From: Bacteroidota bacterium
Lineage (GTDB): Bacteria > Bacteroidota > Bacteroidia > B-17B0 > Aurantibacillaceae
DNA length: 51,966 nucleotides
Reading direction: 5' to 3'
Assembly: GCA_018267825.1 (NCBI GenBank)
Contig: JAFDXR010000030.1
Coordinates: 1-51,966, forward strand
Positions 9,332 through 17,137 of this stretch are shown piece after piece. Positions within the stretch are counted from its first letter, which is position 1; the number at the start of each line of letters is the position of its first letter. The translations under genes and the position numbers were made by a program. Under the pieces are notes generated by a model that did not search any database, had not been told where the DNA came from, and saw only the letters and a list, made by a program, of their open reading frames with translations.

Positions 9332-9679
9332 TTAAAGTGTTTTAAAATTGAGCACAATGCTGTAAACTGTGTTGGCTGTTAAGCCGGTGAGTTGCAATTT
9401 CACAAACTGCGTTTCAACAGCCTGTTTCAATGCAAAGGCGTTGGTATTTGCCATCACCTGGTTTACATGCCCGGTTTCATCTACCGAGAAAAAAACCGTT
9501 AAACGGGCATTAAGTCCGGGTTTTCTGAATTCCTCAGGCAGTCTTACCGACTGGCCTATGGTTTTGCTGACCTCGTGTAAATCCGTTTTCACGGGTTTAT
9601 TTTCCGAAGCCATGGCCTGCCCCATTCCCAGACTCAGGGTAATGGCTAACAGGCTGTTTTTAAAAAAATGTGTTTTCAT
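9332..9679 (-). CDS. Small secreted protein with TonB-C-like fold
   Basis: First gene of the PadR-PspC operon; 115 residues. It has a signal peptide (KNSLLAITLSLGMGQAMA), then a single domain with the beta-alpha-beta pattern of TonB C-terminal-like proteins: LPEEFRKPGLNARLTVFFSVDETGHVNQV, where the x-VxFxVDxxGxVxxV core resembles the energy-transducer TonB fold. No membrane anchor or Pro-rich linker remains, so it is not a working TonB on its own. It is presumably a periplasmic partner of the PspC protein; that is inference from operon position. It is followed after four bases by the PadR gene. Confidence 0.7.
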   Translation of the reverse strand: MKTHFFKNSLLAITLSLGMGQAMASENKPVKTDLHEVSKTIGQSVRLPEEFRKPGLNARLTVFFSVDETGHVNQVMANTNAFALKQAVETQFVKLQLTGLTANTVYSIVLNFKTL

Positions 9680-9766
9680 GAGTTTTATTTTTTTACTCCC
9701 CCCCTTTTCATGGCCATTTGGAAAGAAGGAAATGAATTTTATTTTTCAGGTCATTATTATGTGATA

Positions 9767-9774
9767 CAAAGATA
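9767..9774 (-). promoter_or_regulatory. Candidate -7 box of the PadR-PspC operon
   Basis: On the minus strand the bases read TATCTTTG, an exact match to the Bacteroidota TAnnTTTG -7 element. It lies about 88 bases upstream of the start codon at 9679. Confidence 0.6.
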
Positions 9775-9788
9775 AGTGCATTTTTAAG

Positions 9789-9807
9789 TACTATGCAATA
9801 CATAATA
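9789..9807. promoter_or_regulatory. Candidate PadR operator
   Basis: Imperfect inverted repeat TACTATG-CAATA-CATAATA (six of seven positions pair). It lies where the -33 element of the minus-strand promoter should be, 15 bases upstream of the -7 box. PadR regulators commonly bind ATGT/ACAT-type palindromes at their own promoters; binding here is inferred. Confidence 0.45.
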
Positions 9808-9874
9808 CTATATTTTCACATAAACAACTGATAATCAGACTTAATATTTTTTATGGGGATCCGTAAAAAGCCGT

Positions 9875-9882
9875 TATCTTTG
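9875..9882 (+). promoter_or_regulatory. Candidate -7 box of the TerC-family gene
   Basis: TATCTTTG matches TAnnTTTG exactly and lies 18 bases before the ATG at 9901, giving a short leader. No clear -33 TTG is visible. Confidence 0.6.
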
Positions 9883-9900
9883 TAGGCTAATCGTATTTAA

Positions 9901-10728
9901 ATGCACAATTGGTCCCAGGATTTAAGCGCCCTTCTCAGTGTTAATGGCGTTATCAGTTTATTTACCCTTTCCATTTTAGAAGTGGTTCTCGGTATCGACA
10001 ACATCATTTTTATTTCCATTACCGCCGATAAACTACCTCGCGAAAACCAGAAAAAAGCCCGTACCATTGGTTTAATGCTGGCCCTGGTAGTACGTTGTAT
10101 TCTCCTGTTTTCGATCAGCTATATTGCCGCCATGAAGGATCCTGTTTTCAGCCTGGGCATTTATGGTGTAAGCGGCCGCGGGATCATTCTCTTTGGTGGC
10201 GGTATATTCCTGCTATACAAAACCTGGCAGGAAATCATGGAAAAAATTCACAGTGATGAAGATGAAATAGGTCCGTCCAAAAAAGGAAAATCTACTTTCA
10301 ATGCTGTGGTGATGCAGATTGTGATCATTGATATTATTTTCTCTTTCGACTCTATCCTTACTGCTGTGGGCCTTTCGGGCAATGTGCTTATCATGATCTC
10401 GGCGGTTATCATTGCCATGATCCTGATGATCCTGTTCTCCGGTGTGGTTTCTGACTTTATTAACCGTAACCCGGGCATCAAAACCATTGCCCTGGCTTTC
10501 TTACTGGTAATTGGTGCTATGCTGATGGGCGAAGCCGTACTCGACAGCTATAACCCTACAGTGAGCGAAGAACACCGCATTGAGATTAACAAGAATTACG
10601 CGTACATCGCCCTGGCTTTTGCCATTATGGTAGAGCTCTTCAATATGAAAGAACGCAAGGTGAAACGTGAGCGCGATTTTTCTGCCGACGAGAAAAAAGA
10701 AAATCCGAACTGGTCGAACGAAGAGTAA
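9901..10728 (+). CDS. TerC/Alx-family integral membrane protein
   Basis: Polytopic inner-membrane protein of 275 residues in the TerC family, members of which export Mn2+ or support metal loading of exported proteins. Family signatures are the acidic membrane motifs LEVVLGIDNIIFI near residue 27 and IDIIFSFDSILTAVG near residue 140, with about seven to eight hydrophobic segments. The C-terminus is hydrophilic and charged (KVKRERDFSADEKK). It starts a two-gene transcription unit with the RNA methyltransferase gene, six bases downstream. Transport of a particular metal is inferred from the family only. Confidence 0.9.
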   Translation: MHNWSQDLSALLSVNGVISLFTLSILEVVLGIDNIIFISITADKLPRENQKKARTIGLMLALVVRCILLFSISYIAAMKDPVFSLGIYGVSGRGIILFGGGIFLLYKTWQEIMEKIHSDEDEIGPSKKGKSTFNAVVMQIVIIDIIFSFDSILTAVGLSGNVLIMISAVIIAMILMILFSGVVSDFINRNPGIKTIALAFLLVIGAMLMGEAVLDSYNPTVSEEHRIEINKNYAYIALAFAIMVELFNMKERKVKRERDFSADEKKENPNWSNEE

Positions 10729-10734
10729 GCCGCC

Positions 10735-11256
10735 ATGCCTGAAAAATTATCGATGGATGAACTCGGACGCATGGATGCCGATGCGTTTAAAGCCAGTGCC
10801 AAGAACCGCGTTGTACTGGTTCTCGATAATATCCGCAGCCTCAACAATGTGGGATCGGCGTTTCGCACAGCCGATGCATTCCTGATCGAATCTATTTACC
10901 TCTGCGGTGTTACGGGCACTCCACCCAATAAGGAAATTGAAAAAACAGCCCTTGGCGCTACATCGACAGTGAGCTGGAAACATGTAGCCTCTACACAGGA
11001 AGCCGTTCAGGAATTAAAACAAAAAGGGTATTACCTGGCCGCTGTTGAGCAGGCCAAAGGCTCCACCATGCTGCACGAATTCAAAAAACCGGATCAACCC
11101 ATTGCACTCGTCTTCGGTAATGAAGTTTATGGCGTAGAACAGGCTGTGATCGATCAATGCGATGCCTGCTTGGAAATACCTCAATACGGCACCAAACATT
11201 CACTCAATGTATCGGTAAGCATGGGCATTGTGCTCTGGGAACTTCTGCGCTCCTGA
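10735..11256 (+). CDS. TrmH/SpoU-family RNA 2'-O-methyltransferase
   Basis: SAM-dependent ribose methyltransferase with the SPOUT trefoil knot, 173 residues, single domain without an N-terminal RNA-binding extension. Motif 1 is VLVLDNIRSLNNVGSAFRTA (the catalytic Arg lies in the RTA end), motif 2 is ALVFGNEVYGV and motif 3 is IPQYGTKHSLNVSVSMGI. The substrate, a tRNA or rRNA position, cannot be read from the sequence. The ATG lies six bases after the TerC-family stop, so the two are probably cotranscribed. Confidence 0.92.
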   Translation: MPEKLSMDELGRMDADAFKASAKNRVVLVLDNIRSLNNVGSAFRTADAFLIESIYLCGVTGTPPNKEIEKTALGATSTVSWKHVASTQEAVQELKQKGYYLAAVEQAKGSTMLHEFKKPDQPIALVFGNEVYGVEQAVIDQCDACLEIPQYGTKHSLNVSVSMGIVLWELLRS

Positions 11257-11325
11257 TTCTTCCTGCATTAACATTTTTTTTATTTTGAACCTGTAAGGAC
11301 TGCAGGGACATCTCGTCTATTCAGA

Positions 11326-11358
11326 AAAGGGGCAACATGTGATTGTTCATACCCCTTT
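11326..11358 (+). promoter_or_regulatory. Hairpin upstream of the MsrB-MsrA gene
   Basis: A 7-bp stem AAAGGGG/CCCCTTT (11326-11332 with 11352-11358) encloses a second stem AACA/TGTT (11334-11337 with 11344-11347). No T-run follows, so it is not a good terminator. It ends 19 bases before the start at 11378 and would be in the 5' leader if transcription starts upstream. Confidence 0.4.
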
Positions 11359-11377
11359 CAACTAAAACTCAATGATT

Positions 11378-12472
11378 ATGAAAACCATTTATTTTTTATC
11401 AGCCAGCATGCTTGTATTACTGGCCTGCATTTCATTAAGCGCCTGCGCCCAAACAGGCAGTACCGCTCCGGCAACGATGCCGGTAAGCCCTGAAGTTTCA
11501 ACAGATCAAAGCGTCGTTCATAAAACAGATGCCGAATGGAAAAAACAACTGAGCAACGAACAATATTATGTGCTGCGTGAGAAAGGTACAGAAGCCCCCT
11601 ACTCGGGGAAACTGCTGCTAAACAAGGAAAAAGGAATATACAAATGCGCGGCCTGCGGCAATGAACTGTTCAGCGACGATATGAAATTTGATTCGCATTG
11701 TGGCTGGCCGAGTTTTGACCGCGAGATCGCCGGGGGTAAAATTAAAACCGTTGAAGATAATTCACATGGCATGCAACGCACCGAAATTATGTGTGCACGT
11801 TGCGGGGGCCACCTGGGGCATCTCTTCAACGACGGACCTACAGAAACAGGCATGCGCTATTGTGTGAACTCTCTGTCGCTTGAATTCGTGAATCAGAAAG
11901 ACCTCCCGGCTACGGCCGGGAAAGCCGTGATTCCAGCAACTGATACCATTACCCTTGGAGGTGGCTGTTTCTGGTGCGTGGAAGCTGTATACGAAATGCT
12001 CGACGGTGTAAAAAGTGTGGAGTCGGGTTTCTCAGGCGGCACCACTGTTAAGCCTTCTTATGCCGATGTATGCACGGGATCAACCGGCCATGCAGAAGTT
12101 GTGCAGCTTGTATACGATCCTGCTGTAACCTCGCTCGATGAAATACTCAAAGTGTTTTTCACGGTGCACGACCCCACAACCCTGAATCGCCAGGGGGCTG
12201 ATGTAGGCACACAATACCGTTCGGTGATTTTTTACAGAAACGATGCGCAACGCAACACCGCTAAAAGTATTATTGACGCGCTCAATAAAGATGATGTGTA
12301 CGGCAAGCCTGTTGTAACACAACTTGATGCTTTCAAGGCATTTTACAAAGCCGAGGATTATCACCAGGATTATTACAACCAGAATAAAAGCGAACCTTAT
12401 TGCCGCATGGTAATTCAACCGAAAATTGAAAAATTCGAGAAACTGTTTAAAGACAGATTGAAAAAAATGTAA
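11378..12472 (+). CDS. msrB/msrA: MsrB-MsrA bifunctional methionine sulfoxide reductase lipoprotein
   Basis: Reduces both R- and S-methionine sulfoxide in envelope proteins; 364 residues. The N-terminus is a lipoprotein signal with lipobox LSAC (Cys23; LLAC at 14-17 is an alternative), placing it in the envelope. The MsrB domain comes first (about 45-175), with zinc cysteines in KCAACG (90, 93) and CARCG (139, 142) and catalytic Cys162 in RYCVNS. The MsrA domain follows (about 185-345) with GCFWC (Cys197), TGHAEVV and YHQDYY. The B-then-A order is the less usual one. An ATG two codons upstream (11372) is equally possible. It heads a run of seven closely spaced genes. The reductant-delivering partner (for example MsrQ or CcdA) is not in the window. 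Confidence 0.95.
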   Translation: MKTIYFLSASMLVLLACISLSACAQTGSTAPATMPVSPEVSTDQSVVHKTDAEWKKQLSNEQYYVLREKGTEAPYSGKLLLNKEKGIYKCAACGNELFSDDMKFDSHCGWPSFDREIAGGKIKTVEDNSHGMQRTEIMCARCGGHLGHLFNDGPTETGMRYCVNSLSLEFVNQKDLPATAGKAVIPATDTITLGGGCFWCVEAVYEMLDGVKSVESGFSGGTTVKPSYADVCTGSTGHAEVVQLVYDPAVTSLDEILKVFFTVHDPTTLNRQGADVGTQYRSVIFYRNDAQRNTAKSIIDALNKDDVYGKPVVTQLDAFKAFYKAEDYHQDYYNQNKSEPYCRMVIQPKIEKFEKLFKDRLKKM

Positions 12473-12500
12473 TGTCGTTTCAAAACTAAAAACTCAAAAC

Positions 12501-12950
12501 ATGAAGAATCTGTTTTTAATAATCGGCCTGCTCATTAGCTTTGGTAAAGGCATTAAGGCGCAACAAATCTGCAACACGACCAATGGTGTGGCACTCAGTG
12601 GCTACGACCCTGTATCATACTTTACAGCAGGCAAAGCGGTTGAAGGTTCAAAAAACATTTCATACAACCAGGCCGGCGTGACCTATTATTTTGCCAGCGA
12701 AACCAATCGTAACCTGTTTAAGAAAAGTCCCACATCGTTTGAACCTCAATATGGCGGATGGTGTGCCTATGCTATGGGAAAGACGGGTGAAAAAGTAGAA
12801 GTGGATCCTGAAACCTTTAAAATCATCAATGGTAAGCTCTACTTATTTTATAACGCGTATTTCAACAATACACTTCCGAAATGGAATAAAGATGAAGTAA
12901 GCCTGAAAGCCCTGGCCGATAAAAACTGGAATAACCTTTTGAAAAAATAA
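12501..12950 (+). CDS. Secreted YHS-domain protein
   Basis: Periplasmic or surface-facing small protein (149 residues) with a signal peptide (MKNLFLIIGLLISFGKGIKA) and a YHS domain (about 28-75: ALSGYDPVSYF, GVTYYFASETNRNLFKKSP), followed by a region ending FNNTLPKWNKDEV. YHS domains are often linked to metal handling; related proteins include selenoproteins, but no in-frame TGA occurs here. One cysteine pair is visible: Cys in QQICNT and Cys in GGWCAY. It lies 28 bases after the Msr gene and four bases before the DoxX gene, which suggests a shared role in redox protection. Confidence 0.85.
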   Translation: MKNLFLIIGLLISFGKGIKAQQICNTTNGVALSGYDPVSYFTAGKAVEGSKNISYNQAGVTYYFASETNRNLFKKSPTSFEPQYGGWCAYAMGKTGEKVEVDPETFKIINGKLYLFYNAYFNNTLPKWNKDEVSLKALADKNWNNLLKK

Positions 12951-12954
12951 ACGC

Positions 12955-13362
12955 ATGAAAAGAAAGAACATAATTTCCTGGTTTTTACAGATTGTTGCGG
13001 CCCTGATCCTGTTACAGACGCTGTACTTCAAATTTTCAGGACATCCCGAATCTGTTGAACTTTTCAGCAAGCTACATGCTGAACCATGGGGTCGCATCGG
13101 TACAGGTATCCTGGAGCTCATAACCTCATTGTTATTACTTATGCCCCGTTTCCGTACGCTGGGTGCTCTCATGGCTGCAGGAACTATGGCCGGGGCAATT
13201 GCCTCTCATTTGCTGGTTATCGGTATTGAATCCAAAGGAGATGGTGGCCAGCTTTTTGGACTGGCCGTTTTTGTGTTTGCCTGTGCAACTACCATTTTAG
13301 TTCTCAATCGTACAGAGCTATCTGCCTGGTTCAAAAAATTAATCCCTCAAAAGAAAATATAA
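12955..13362 (+). CDS. DoxX-like four-helix membrane protein
   Basis: Small inner-membrane protein, 135 residues, with four hydrophobic segments (about 8-27, 48-66, 70-92, 98-117) and the DoxX-type opening LQIVAALILLQTLYFKFSGHPESVELF. The family includes quinol-linked and redox-stress-associated membrane subunits, but the exact reaction is unknown for this subgroup. It is four bases after the YHS gene and one base before the DinB gene, clearly cotranscribed. No cysteines suggestive of disulfide chemistry are seen. Confidence 0.8.
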   Translation: MKRKNIISWFLQIVAALILLQTLYFKFSGHPESVELFSKLHAEPWGRIGTGILELITSLLLLMPRFRTLGALMAAGTMAGAIASHLLVIGIESKGDGGQLFGLAVFVFACATTILVLNRTELSAWFKKLIPQKKI

Positions 13363-13363
13363 T

Positions 13364-13861
13364 ATGGTGTCTTGTGAACGTCTGACAACACAATTGAATG
13401 AGCTGGAATATATGGCAGACAGGCTATCTGCCGAATCATATACCATGCCGGTGAGTATTCTGGGTGGCTCCAGCATTGGACAACACCTGCGCCATATTAT
13501 CGAAATTCTGAACTGTACAATGCAGGGCTATGAGCGTGGACTCATTGACTATGAAAAACGTTACCGAAACCTGCAAACCGAGCAGGATAAAGCTTTTGCG
13601 AAGACTCAACTCATCATCCTGAATTCGGCTCTGACTAAACCCGACAAGGCTCTGGCTTTAAGAGTATACGATAAAAATGGGGTATATACTGACATCCAGA
13701 CCTATTATTCGCGAGAACTAATATACAATCTCGAGCATACCATTCATCACATGGCCCTGATTAAAGTTGCACTTCGCACAATGAATCTGGACATTACACC
13801 GGAGCAGTTTGGTGTTGCCTACTCCACCCTTGAATACAGAAAAACAGCATGTGCACAGTAA
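13364..13861 (+). CDS. DinB/YfiT-like four-helix metalloprotein
   Basis: Cytoplasmic protein of 165 residues in the DinB-like superfamily, which contains metal-dependent thiol transferases (mycothiol and bacillithiol S-transferases, maleylpyruvate isomerase) and many members of unknown function. The His triad expected for the metal site is visible: His in GQHLRHI near residue 40, then the paired His of LEHTIHHMALIK near 125-129. There is no signal peptide. It starts one base after the DoxX stop and its last 13 bases overlap the NRDE gene, implying translational coupling. The substrate is unknown; a thiol or amine adduct would fit the family and the neighbours. Confidence 0.75.
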   Translation: MVSCERLTTQLNELEYMADRLSAESYTMPVSILGGSSIGQHLRHIIEILNCTMQGYERGLIDYEKRYRNLQTEQDKAFAKTQLIILNSALTKPDKALALRVYDKNGVYTDIQTYYSRELIYNLEHTIHHMALIKVALRTMNLDITPEQFGVAYSTLEYRKTACAQ

Positions 13862-14559
13862 TCTATATGCCATACAGCGGTGGTTATATTTTATGCTCCA
13901 CACGCGACGAAAGCCCGAAGCGTCCGAAAGCAAATAATCCTGAGATCCTCCATTCCCCCGCTCATCGTATTATTTGTCCTGTTGACCCACTGGGTGGAGG
14001 TACCTGGTGCGGTACCAATGACGCCGGACAGTCAATCATATTGCTGAATGGTGGCTATGAAAAACACATTCCGGCTGGCAATTACAGAAAAAGCCGTGGT
14101 CTTATCGTTCGGGAAATGCTCGAAAACACTTTTGACACAGGGTTTTGGGATGCCCTGCCACTGCAGGCAATAGAGCCTTTTACACTTGTAGTGCATACAG
14201 GTAAAAATCTATTTGAACTCGTGTGGGACGGAAACTATAAACATTTGGCAGAACATGGGCTTCATGAAGCCCGTATCTGGGGATCGTCCACATTATATTC
14301 TCCAGAGGTGAAAGCCTACAGAAAACAGCTATTTCAGAACTGGCTGAACCATTCACCTGAAAGAAACACGGAGAACCTTCTCCGGTTTCTGTACTCATGG
14401 TCTGATTCTGAAAACGGGTTCATTATGAACCGTCATTCCATTGTTCAAACCCTCTCGGTTTCTGTGCTCGATCATATTCCAGGATATACCACGTTTTATT
14501 ATCACGACCTATCGGTACCTGAACCCATGAAAGTTTCATTTCCAATAAAAAGATCTTGA
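13849..14559 (+). CDS. NRDE (TANGO2-type) family protein
   Basis: 236-residue protein of the NRDE/TANGO2 family, which has an Ntn-hydrolase-like fold. It starts MCTVIYMP, so Cys2 would become the N-terminal nucleophile after Met removal. The family signature is present as STRDESPKRP (usual N-RDE replaced by T-RDE), followed by GGGTWCGTNDAGQSIILLNG. Overlaps of 13 bases with DinB upstream and 4 bases with the ATP-grasp gene downstream place it in a translationally coupled operon. Eukaryotic TANGO2 is associated with haem or lipid/CoA homeostasis; the bacterial substrate is unknown. An amidase-like role is inference only. Confidence 0.82.
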   Translation: MCTVIYMPYSGGYILCSTRDESPKRPKANNPEILHSPAHRIICPVDPLGGGTWCGTNDAGQSIILLNGGYEKHIPAGNYRKSRGLIVREMLENTFDTGFWDALPLQAIEPFTLVVHTGKNLFELVWDGNYKHLAEHGLHEARIWGSSTLYSPEVKAYRKQLFQNWLNHSPERNTENLLRFLYSWSDSENGFIMNRHSIVQTLSVSVLDHIPGYTTFYYHDLSVPEPMKVSFPIKRS

Positions 14560-15635
14560 AAGCCGGAATTAAAAGAATATACACTCGTCTTATGCACTGG
14601 GAATACTGGAACAGTGCCATTATCTATTTTCCTCTGTTCCCATATTTGTTTTACCTGATGATCAAAGCAAGAACGCCTTTCTTTTTCAGCGCTGCCAATC
14701 CGGGTATTGAGTATGGCGGTTTCACGCTGGAGTCGAAATGGAAAATGTATCAGGATGCCCCGGAAGGCTTCTTTCCCAAAACACTATGTATCAGCCCTGA
14801 TGAAAATACTGCATCTGTTATTGACAGGTTGTATTCCGCTTTTCAGTTCCCGGTGGTGGCTAAGCCCGATATTGGAGGTAAAGGGAAAGGTGTAGCCATA
14901 CTTCACAATACGGATGATCTTTTGGCATATCATAGAAGCTGTCCAATGCCTTATCTGATTCAGGAAAAAATAAACTACCCAATCGAAGCAGGCATCTTTT
15001 TCGTGTGGTTTCCGGGCGAAGCATATGGCAAAATAACAGGTATCGTTCAGAAAGAATTTATAAAAATAACTGGTAACGGTACTTCCACTGTTCTTGAACT
15101 GTTGACTGAAAATCCCCGGTATAATCTGCAACTTCAGCAGCTTCAAAAAATAATAAGCCCTGACCTTCTGTACTGCAAACCTCTAAACAACGAATGCGTC
15201 ACTGTGCTTGAAATCGGAAATCATGCCCGTGGTGCTGCATTCAGAGATGTATCTTTCAGGGCCACCGAAGCCTTAACGCATGTCATACATAATATCTGTG
15301 CTAAATTCGAAGGTTTCTATTTCGGAAGACTTGATATTAAATTCAACAGCTGGGAGGAACTCGAAGCGGGACAGAAATTCGGTATTATTGAATTAAACGG
15401 AGCCGGCAGCGAACCCACACATATCTATGATCCCTCGCATTCTCTGGTAAATGCCTGGAAAGAAATTATCCGGCATTGGAAATTGCTTCAGCATATCGCT
15501 GCCATAAACCATCAACGTGGTGAGGCATACCTCAGCTGGCGCGATGGAAAAAACCTGATGAAACAGCACATCGCCACCGAAAAAAAACTTCACCACTTTA
15601 TTTATAAACCTTCACAAGTGCATGCTGTTTCTTAA
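14556..15635 (+). CDS. ATP-grasp ligase-like protein (D-Ala-D-Ala ligase-like fold)
   Basis: 359 residues. The N-terminal hydrophobic region (about 14-40, YFPLFPYLFYLMIKARTPFFF) is followed by the NPGIEYGG motif, a glycine-rich nucleotide loop (VVAKPDIGGKGKGVAIL) and the acidic metal-binding end of an ATP-grasp domain (FGRLDIKFNS...FGIIELNGAGSEPTHIYDP). The enzyme would join a carboxylate to an amine or thiol using ATP, probably at the membrane face. A TTG at 14556 overlaps the upstream stop as TTGA and is taken as the start; an ATG at 14592 (MHWEYWNS) is the alternative. The stop overlaps the next gene by 14 bases. The substrate is unknown. Confidence 0.8.
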   Translation: MKAGIKRIYTRLMHWEYWNSAIIYFPLFPYLFYLMIKARTPFFFSAANPGIEYGGFTLESKWKMYQDAPEGFFPKTLCISPDENTASVIDRLYSAFQFPVVAKPDIGGKGKGVAILHNTDDLLAYHRSCPMPYLIQEKINYPIEAGIFFVWFPGEAYGKITGIVQKEFIKITGNGTSTVLELLTENPRYNLQLQQLQKIISPDLLYCKPLNNECVTVLEIGNHARGAAFRDVSFRATEALTHVIHNICAKFEGFYFGRLDIKFNSWEELEAGQKFGIIELNGAGSEPTHIYDPSHSLVNAWKEIIRHWKLLQHIAAINHQRGEAYLSWRDGKNLMKQHIATEKKLHHFIYKPSQVHAVS

Positions 15636-16296
15636 TCCTCAGTCATTAAAAATCTTCCGGTCTGGCCTTTTCATTAGCCTTATAGGAACACTTCCGCCAG
15701 GTGTACTTAATATACTCGTGTTTCGTCTATTTATAAGCGAGGGCTTCATCAGTGCATTTTTATTTGCCTGCGGGGTAGTACTTGTCGAAATGATTTATGT
15801 ATACATAACCTTGCTTTTGATGCAGAAAATCCAGCATAATGTCATATTGAAACGCTACATAAACCGGGTATCCTGGGGCTTTGTACTGGTCTTCGCCATC
15901 ATGAGTGTTTATGATGCCCTCCTGGGCTCGCAGCAGACGGAAACCGGCTTTCTTTTTCCGTTTATTCCCCGCTTTATTTACGGTATGATGTTGAGTGCCA
16001 TAAACCCAATTCAGATCCTGTTCTGGATGGGCTGGAATACCATTCTGTTTTCAAAAAATATATTGGTGATAAATGCAAGGCCTTCGTTGTTATACATAAC
16101 CGGCATTGGTATTGGCACCTTACTGGGCTTTGCGGTTTTTATGATTCCGGGGCAACTTTTTGCAGGCGCTATAACAGATTACAATGTTGTGCTGCGGTGG
16201 ATAACAGCTATATTATTCACAGGTTTCCTATTCTTCATAACATTCAAAAACAGTAAAGATCTTTTGAGTTCATCTCGGTATGGGGAGAGGTCCTGA
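15622..16296 (+). CDS. LysE-type exporter-like membrane protein
   Basis: 224-residue polytopic membrane protein with about six hydrophobic segments and the LysE/RhtB-like opening SLIGTLPPGVLNILVFRLF, where the PPGP/NxxV-like motif near residue 24 is typical of this amino-acid exporter group. A second feature is the NPIQILFWMGW motif near residue 130. It is the last gene of the run and overlaps the ATP-grasp gene by 14 bases. It is a plausible exporter for whatever the upstream enzymes make or modify. The assignment to the family is fair; substrate and direction of transport are inferred. Confidence 0.75.
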   Translation: MLFLNPQSLKIFRSGLFISLIGTLPPGVLNILVFRLFISEGFISAFLFACGVVLVEMIYVYITLLLMQKIQHNVILKRYINRVSWGFVLVFAIMSVYDALLGSQQTETGFLFPFIPRFIYGMMLSAINPIQILFWMGWNTILFSKNILVINARPSLLYITGIGIGTLLGFAVFMIPGQLFAGAITDYNVVLRWITAILFTGFLFFITFKNSKDLLSSSRYGERS

Positions 16297-16303
16297 AAAC
16301 ATC

Positions 16304-16338
16304 AAAAAAAAAGCCTCCTGATTTCAGGAGGCTTTTTT
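16304..16338. terminator. Bidirectional terminator, LysE-like gene / zinc-ribbon gene
   Basis: GCCTCCTG (16313-16320), loop ATTT, CAGGAGGC (16325-16332), flanked by A-runs on the left and T-runs on the right that extend the stem. It serves the two convergent genes ending at 16296 (plus) and 16355 (minus). Confidence 0.92.
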
Positions 16339-16354
16339 AATATAATCATCTGGA

Positions 16355-17134
16355 TTATTTTTCAGCAGGTGCTTCGTTTTCTGTAGTGATCAGGTTTGGA
16401 TCAACCATGATACGACCGCAGTGCTCGCATACCAGAATTTTTTTGTTCATACGGATATCCAATTGTTTCTGTGGCGGAATTTTATTGTAGCAACCACCGC
16501 AGGCATCACGCTCAACCGGCACAACAGCCAGGCCATTGCGGGTATTTGAACGGATACGTTTGTAAGCGTTGATTAAACGCTCTTCGATACCGCCTGAAGC
16601 TTTCTCAGAAAGTTTCAGTAAATCTTTTTCTTCTTTTTCAGTTTCTGAAATGATCTCTTCGAGTTCATTCTTTTTCACTTTCAGGTCTTTTTTACGCTCG
16701 GTAAATTCCGTTTGTGAACGTTCTAAAATTTCCGATTTCTGGGCAATAGCCACTTTATATTCTTTCAGGCGTTTTTCAGCCAATTGAATTTCGAGGTTCT
16801 GGAATTCGATCTCTTTTGAAATAGCATCGTACTCACGGTTATTACGAACCTTGTTTTGCTGTGCCTCGTATTTTTTAATGTTTGATTTGAAATCCTTGAT
16901 AGCCTGTGTTTTTTCAGCTACCTGGCCTTCCAGCTCTTCCAGCTCTGCTGTCAGGTTATTCACACGTGTTTCCAGACCGGCAACAATATCTTCCAGATCC
17001 TGTACCTCCAAAGGTAATTCTCCGCGTACTGTTCTGATTCTATCAATTTTACTGTCGATTAATTGTAACTCGTACAACGCTCTGAGTTTTCCCTCTACAG
17101 AAGCGTCAATTTTTTCTTTAATCTTTGCGCACAT
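16355..17134 (-). CDS. C4-type zinc-ribbon coiled-coil protein
   Basis: 259-residue cytoplasmic protein. A long charged coiled coil (about 10-190; heptads rich in Glu, Lys and Leu) ends in a zinc ribbon with CGGCYNKIP and CEHCGRIM as the two Cys pairs (about 212-243). This zf-RING_7 architecture is widespread and poorly understood; links to tRNA or nucleic-acid binding have been proposed for relatives. It begins three bases after the Nif3 gene stop, a pairing common in Bacteroidota, so the two probably act together. The C-terminus is an acidic tail after the ribbon. Confidence 0.88.
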   Translation of the reverse strand: MCAKIKEKIDASVEGKLRALYELQLIDSKIDRIRTVRGELPLEVQDLEDIVAGLETRVNNLTAELEELEGQVAEKTQAIKDFKSNIKKYEAQQNKVRNNREYDAISKEIEFQNLEIQLAEKRLKEYKVAIAQKSEILERSQTEFTERKKDLKVKKNELEEIISETEKEEKDLLKLSEKASGGIEERLINAYKRIRSNTRNGLAVVPVERDACGGCYNKIPPQKQLDIRMNKKILVCEHCGRIMVDPNLITTENEAPAEK

Positions 17135-17137
17135 AGT

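Noticed and set aside
11326..11358. Terminator for the TerC-methyltransferase unit
   Set aside because: The hairpin is not followed by a T-run on the plus strand and lies about 70 bases past the stop.
12501..12950. Selenoprotein in the YHS gene
   Set aside because: Relatives can be selenoproteins, but the gene has no internal TGA and the frame is complete.
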